A stretch of 8,897 nucleotides of DNA from Opitutus sp. GAS368 (GTDB taxonomy: Bacteria > Verrucomicrobiota > Verrucomicrobiia > Opitutales > Opitutaceae). The stretch spans positions 1-8,897 of the forward strand of contig CAMAXB010000114.1 in assembly GCA_945862035.1 (NCBI GenBank). Reading direction: 5' to 3'. Positions 6,052 through 8,897 of this stretch are shown piece by piece (the first letter of the stretch is position 1; each line of letters starts with the position of its first letter). The notes beneath the pieces were generated by a model, which did no database searches, was not told the DNA's origin, and saw nothing but the letters and a program-made list of their open reading frames with translations. The position numbers and the translations under genes were made by a program.

Positions 6052-6066
6052 TCTCGTCTCCCGCCC

Positions 6067-6121
6067 GAAGGGGTCCGGCCACTCATTGTTACATTTTTCG
6101 GTACGTCGGCCAGAAATGTAA
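6067..6121 (+). repeat. REP-like palindromic repeat, copy 5
   Basis: GAAGGGGTCCGGCC (6067-6080) matches the other units. It is followed by TTACATTT (6089-6096) and its exact reverse complement AAATGTAA (6114-6121) around a 17-nt loop. The loop contains TTTTCGGTACGTCGGCCA (6095-6112, overlapping the arm), shared with copy 2. It sits between the barrel promoter region and the end of the downstream DUF5009-like gene. Confidence 0.5.
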
Positions 6122-6156
6122 TCGTGAGCGTCTGACCCGTTTTAGAGGTCTTGCGG

Positions 6157-7206
6157 TCAAATCTTCACAAAAATCTTCCGCTCCTTCATCCACCAAGCCA
6201 GCGCCGCGAATGCGCCATAGAATAGGATGAATCCCGCGATCCCCATGGTGGGAGTGAGGCCCTCGATGGGGAAAGCCCCCATGGAGCTGAGCAGGAGCGT
6301 CTGGAGGATGTAGATGAAGAGGGGGTTCATCCCCAATGCCGTGAAGGTCGGGATCTCGAACCCTATCTTGTCGCAGATAACATAGAACGCCAGCAGGGTG
6401 AGAAAGCAGAGACCGGTAGACCAAAGGGGAAACGGGAAAGTCATGTGGTAGGCGGAGTTGAGCCATTCGGGCTTGGCTTCGCCCCATGGGATGTGCATCA
6501 GGTGTCCCGCCACGCACAGCCCTATCCCCCACGCCAGGCAGGCGGTGATGAATTTCTTTTGGTCGCGCGAGGCGAGAAGGTCGTAGGCCACTGAACCGAA
6601 GAGGAGCATCATGACCCAGCTCAGAGGTCCGAGCGGGCCGCCATTGAGAGATATCCCAAACAACTGGTCCCACTGAGGAATGGCCTGAATCAATAGAGGC
6701 ACGTCCACGGCATTGTCGCCGGTGAACTTGATGGCGCGCGTGACCCAATCGCCGTAGATAGTCCAAGAATACATGACCTGATAGATGCTCAGAAAGACGA
6801 ACGCAGCGGCGATGCGAATTGCGGGCGCTTTGTCGATCAGGAAAAGGGCGAGCAAGCCCGCCACGCCAATGTCGGTGAGGGCGTCCCAGATCCAGCCGCT
6901 GTAGAGGGTGAAGCCGATGAGCACGAGTACGGTGAAACGCTTCGCCATGGCCCAGCGCGTCTCGGTGGCGCCATCTTTTTTCGAGCGATTCAACCAGGAA
7001 AGGCGCATGCCCATGCCGACGACAAAGAGGAAAAGAGGCGCGATGGTGTCGGCGTAGGAATACCAGTCTTTGTGGTGCTGGATCTGTTCAGACTTGAAAT
7101 TGAAGTATCCGCTGGCGTTGACCAGGAACATGCCGAAAATAGAATAGCCTCGGAGCTGGTCGACGGCGGTGATGCGGGAGGGCGTAGTTATAGAATCCTG
7201 ATTCAT
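6157..7206 (-). CDS. Multi-pass membrane acyltransferase-like protein (DUF5009/HGSNAT type)
   Basis: This is a 349-residue polytopic protein with about ten hydrophobic segments. The start region, RITAVDQLRGYSIFGMFLVN (residues 11-30), is the hallmark of the DUF5009/heparan-alpha-glucosaminide N-acetyltransferase-like group ('R-x-x-x-x-D-x-x-R-G ... M-x-x-V-N'). The N-terminal NASGYF, a loop DTIAPLFLFVVGMGMRLS and the closing ALGMNPLFIYILQ also fit. HGSNAT moves acetyl groups from cytosolic acetyl-CoA to amino sugars across a membrane; bacterial homologues are mostly uncharacterised, so the reaction here is inferred. ATG 7206 is chosen because of a strong purine-rich ribosome binding site (GGAAAGGAAAG, 4 nt away); the open frame to 7491 is not protein-like upstream. 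It is monocistronic in this window. With the sulfatase, it fits glycan metabolism, but they are not linked in an operon. Confidence 0.8.
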   Translation of the reverse strand: MNQDSITTPSRITAVDQLRGYSIFGMFLVNASGYFNFKSEQIQHHKDWYSYADTIAPLFLFVVGMGMRLSWLNRSKKDGATETRWAMAKRFTVLVLIGFTLYSGWIWDALTDIGVAGLLALFLIDKAPAIRIAAAFVFLSIYQVMYSWTIYGDWVTRAIKFTGDNAVDVPLLIQAIPQWDQLFGISLNGGPLGPLSWVMMLLFGSVAYDLLASRDQKKFITACLAWGIGLCVAGHLMHIPWGEAKPEWLNSAYHMTFPFPLWSTGLCFLTLLAFYVICDKIGFEIPTFTALGMNPLFIYILQTLLLSSMGAFPIEGLTPTMGIAGFILFYGAFAALAWWMKERKIFVKI

Positions 7207-7321
7207 GACGCTTTCCTTTCCGGTGGCAAATCGAGCTCTACGTTGACCCACGCGAAATCCAGAAAGGCAATCATGGGAGTTGTGCGGGTTGTGAATCGTT
7301 TCGCTCGAAGGGAGGAGTAGA

Positions 7322-7390
7322 GTGAGCAAGCGGCGGCGCGGCCGCCGTTGGAACTCAACTACGAGGCGGCCATTGGGGCCACGAGAGTGA
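7322..7390 (+). CDS. Possible 22-residue basic leader peptide
   Basis: A GTG at 7322 is preceded by a very good Shine-Dalgarno (GGGAGGAG, 4-5 nt away) and opens a 22-codon frame, MSKRRRGRRWNS..., rich in arginine. It ends at TGA 7388-7390, 8 bp before the ATG of the coiled-coil gene. The spacing would allow translational coupling. Its second half has no recognisable feature and it spans a GC hairpin (7331-7347), so it could be chance. An even shorter frame (7273-7320, MGVVRVVNRFARREE) with an AAAGG site precedes it. Confidence 0.2.
   Translation: MSKRRRGRRWNSTTRRPLGPRE
7331..7347. other. GC-rich 7-bp hairpin
   Basis: CGGCGGC, loop GCG, GCCGCCG is a perfect short stem between the divergent genes. 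It has no T-tract. In the plus-strand transcript it would form just after the strong ribosome binding site at 7312-7319 and could affect translation of what follows. Confidence 0.35.
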
Positions 7391-7398
7391 GTTGTGAA

Positions 7399-7758
7399 AT
7401 GAAGCACGTATTCATGGCATCGGTTTGGATCGTGGCGATTGCCCTGGTCATTCTTGGATTGGTCCAACCGCAGAAGATGACCGCGCTGCAAACGGCAGCG
7501 GTCGACGCCGAAGCAATAAAAACGGAACTTGCGGCGTCAGTGGCGGAAGTGGAGGCGTTGGAGCAGCAACGGGACACGCTGGAGGCGTCGCTCGCGAAAG
7601 TGGAGCCTACCGATAGCACCCTTAGGAGACTACACTTATTGAGCGTTGGAGCGAGCCGTTGGGTGAGTTCGCCCACGGCGCCGGCGGCGTCTGGCGCATT
7701 GGTTCCGGAAACAAAAATCAACGCCGCGTCGGGCGCGACCCGCGCGGTGGAGGAGTAG
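7399..7758 (+). CDS. Small membrane-anchored coiled-coil protein, probably 3'-truncated
   Basis: I do not recognise a family. ATG 7399 opens 119 codons. Residues 4-23 (VFMASVWIVAIALVILGLVQ) form one transmembrane helix. Residues 28-70 are an alanine- and glutamate-rich heptad-like coiled coil (AIKTELAASVAEVEALEQQ and onward). After about residue 70 the composition changes: residues from about 81 on (from 7638) are simply the antisense of a signal-peptide-bearing RidA-like gene. So the true gene has most likely lost its end at a junction near 7609-7637 and now reads into foreign sequence to a TAG at 7756. Small TM-plus-coil proteins of this kind often act as membrane scaffolds (FtsB/YfcC-like size), but nothing here shows that. 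The start has only a weak ribosome binding site. Confidence 0.5.
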   Translation: MKHVFMASVWIVAIALVILGLVQPQKMTALQTAAVDAEAIKTELAASVAEVEALEQQRDTLEASLAKVEPTDSTLRRLHLLSVGASRWVSSPTAPAASGALVPETKINAASGATRAVEE

Positions 7759-7907
7759 ACCGCCCCGTCCAGCGGGATGTAGGTCGGGACCGCCGTCACG
7801 ATCGGTTCAGCTGCCCGAACCGGGCCAATTCCGCCGCTGACAAGAAAAGCGAGAGCGAGACAAGCGGAGATGCGACGAACGGAGTGAGGCGTGGGTCGGC
7901 GGTTCAT
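7638..7907 (-). pseudogene. Truncated, exported RidA-like (YjgF/UK114) protein, N-terminal part
   Basis: From ATG 7907 the minus strand encodes a convincing signal peptide: MNRRPTPHSVRR, hydrophobic 13-27, cleavage near VRAAE at 30-34. About 56 residues follow that resemble the start of RidA-family domains: YSSTARVAPDAALIFVSG (51-68), then GELTQRLAPTLNK (79-91), in the order seen in that family (surface Tyr, 'SG' turn, 'Q...TL.N' helix). The match stops at Asn90/Lys91. The frame stays open to 7359, but that part is Ser/Cys-rich antisense of the coiled-coil gene. The C-terminal half, with the conserved Arg that binds imines in RidA, is absent, so the domain is not functional. The family call rests on a short segment and is tentative; the truncation is clearer than the name. 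Confidence 0.45.
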
Positions 7908-7977
7908 GGCAACAAGGAGCGCAAAATTGACCCCGAGAGCCAACCGCCTAAGTCAGCCGATCAATCCAATTCAGAGC

Positions 7978-8070
7978 GTTAACCACGGATGGACACGGAT
8001 GAACACGGATCAGATTCAAACCAATGCAGGGGCTCGTATCCGTGTGAATCCGTGTCCATCCGTGGTTAAC
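7978..8070. repeat. 93-bp palindromic repeat made of 10-bp CACGGAT units
   Basis: Left arm 7978-8010 and right arm 8038-8070 are reverse complements over 33 bp, except for one 2-bp position (GA against TC). The outer 23 bp, beginning GTTAACCACGGATGG, are perfect. Each arm holds three units of period 10 (CCACGGATGG, ACACGGATGA, ACACGGATCA on the left), so the repeats recur at about one helical turn. The 27-bp loop shows no structure. It ends 13 bp downstream of the stop of the PQQ-dehydrogenase gene and could act as its terminator stem. Similar CACGGAT palindromes are, from memory, common between genes of several environmental bacterial groups. Confidence 0.85.
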
Positions 8071-8083
8071 ATGGATCGTTGCT

Positions 8084-8897
8084 CTAGTTGGCCGGGACCA
8101 ATCGCCAGATGCGGCCTGGGTCTTCGAGGGCGACGTAGACGGAGCCGTCAGGGCTGACGACGACGTCGCGGATGCGGCCGATGCCCTTGAAGAGGATCTC
8201 CTGGCTGACGACCTTGCCCTGATCGAGGACGAGACGCCGGAGTTCCTGCTGCGCAAGCGAGGCCACAAAGAGACTGTTCTTCCACTGCGGGAAACGGTCG
8301 CCGGTGGCGTAGGCGATGGCGGACACGGCGATCGACGGGGTCCAGTGCAGGACGGGTTGCTCAAGACCGGGCTCCGACGTGCGGTCCGTAACCGGCGTGC
8401 CGTTGTAATTCATGCCATAGGTGATGCGGGGCCAGCCGTAGTTGAGGCCGCGTTCGACGCGATTGAGTTCGTCGCCGCCGCGGGGGCCGTGCTCGGCACT
8501 CCACAGGCTGCCGTCGACCGGGTGCTGGGCAAGGCCCTGAGGGTTGCGGTGGCCGTAGCTCCAGATGGACGGGATGGCGTTCGGCACCTTCAGGAAGGGA
8601 TTGTCCGCCGGGATGCGGCCGTCTTCGTGGATGCGGTGGACCTTGCCATTGGGCCGGGTGAGGTCCTGCGCGTCGGCGGGAGTGCCGCGCTCGCCAATGG
8701 TGAAGAACAGGTAGCCCTTGCCGTCGAAGACGAAGCGGCTGCCGAAGTGATTGCCGCCGCGTTTGTAAAGATGGGAGGGTGCCTGAAAGATCATTTCCTG
8801 ATCCACCCACCGCCCGTCGCGGATGCGTCCGCGCACGACGGCGGTCATGGCGAGGTTGTTGTCGCCGGGATCGCTGTAGGAAAGGTAGATCCATCCA
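8084..8897 (-). CDS. PQQ-dependent sugar dehydrogenase (sGDH/sorbosone type), C-terminal part, 5' end outside window
   Basis: The frame is open from the window edge (first full codon at 8896) to TAG 8084, giving 270 residues. Motifs in order match soluble PQQ glucose/sorbosone dehydrogenases: IYLSYSDPG at the edge, HFGSRFVFD (the His of HFGSR is the catalytic base in the family), GYLFFTIGERG, GKVHRI, DNPF, GHRNPQG (Arg contacts PQQ), EHGPRGGDELN and NYGWP (calcium/PQQ region), then RIRDVVVSPDGSVYVAL in the last blade. These enzymes oxidise sugars in the periplasm and are six-bladed beta-propellers. All visible key residues are intact; the signal peptide would be beyond the edge. The exact substrate cannot be told. 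An internal ATG at 8848 is not the start, since family similarity continues upstream. The palindromic repeat follows the stop by 13 bp. Confidence 0.92.
   Translation of the reverse strand, partial: GWIYLSYSDPGDNNLAMTAVVRGRIRDGRWVDQEMIFQAPSHLYKRGGNHFGSRFVFDGKGYLFFTIGERGTPADAQDLTRPNGKVHRIHEDGRIPADNPFLKVPNAIPSIWSYGHRNPQGLAQHPVDGSLWSAEHGPRGGDELNRVERGLNYGWPRITYGMNYNGTPVTDRTSEPGLEQPVLHWTPSIAVSAIAYATGDRFPQWKNSLFVASLAQQELRRLVLDQGKVVSQEILFKGIGRIRDVVVSPDGSVYVALEDPGRIWRLVPAN

Noticed and set aside
6089..6766. Minus-strand open frame of 225 codons
   Set aside because: Shadow of the DUF5009-like gene in another frame; basic and His-rich without membrane helices.
7978..8070. Possible CRISPR array because of repeated CACGGAT units
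   Set aside because: The units are 10 bp apart with no spacers and are arranged as one palindrome; there are no cas genes.
7948..8364. Minus-strand open frame including NHGWTRIHTD
   Set aside because: It is antisense/alternate frame of the PQQ-dehydrogenase end plus a translation of the palindromic repeat; such peptides are a known by-product of that repeat type.

Overview
The window is GC-rich bacterial DNA that looks like an accessory or intergenic-rich part of a Verrucomicrobiota chromosome, most likely from an Opitutaceae-like soil or water organism. This is inference. It rests on the gene mix (iduronate-sulfatase-like enzyme, secreted SGNH hydrolase, DUF5009/HGSNAT-like membrane acyltransferase, PQQ-dependent sugar dehydrogenase), the weak Shine-Dalgarno sites, and the dispersed palindromic repeats. 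No 16S, tRNA or other phylogenetic marker is present.

Layout. 1-267 (+) is the 3' end of a sulfatase. A hairpin and a REP-like repeat lead into a TspO/MBR membrane protein (506-991, +) and a small cupin protein (1123-1569, +). 1570-2202 is a scar region: a duplicated 3' end of an SGNH hydrolase gene, a pair of inverted REP-like arms, the C-terminal third of an AAC(3)-I-like acetyltransferase, and another REP-like unit. The complete SGNH hydrolase follows at 2203-2928 (-).

The best-defined functional unit is a minus-strand operon: outer-membrane beta-barrel protein (5899-5210), OmpR-type response regulator (5158-4430), sensor histidine kinase (4433-3057). Regulator and kinase overlap by ATGA. 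Upstream, at 6014-6051, four TGAA (TTCA on the coding strand) elements are spaced 11, 12 and 11 bp. This is the geometry of tandem OmpR/PhoB-family sites, so the operon is probably autoregulated. An 18-bp perfect palindrome lies between these sites and the barrel gene.

6157-7206 (-) is a multi-pass DUF5009/HGSNAT-like protein with a good ribosome binding site. Divergent from it is a small membrane-anchored coiled-coil gene (7399 onward, +). It runs tail-to-tail into a truncated, signal-peptide-bearing RidA-like gene (7907-7638, -), and both seem to have lost their 3' ends at one junction near 7609-7637. A striking 93-bp palindrome (7978-8070) built of 10-bp CACGGAT-type units follows. The window ends in the 3' part of a PQQ-dependent sugar dehydrogenase (8897-8084, -).

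I found no defence system, CRISPR array, complete transposase or phage gene. The unusual content is the density of gene remnants bounded by palindromic repeats and the candidate operator of the two-component operon.
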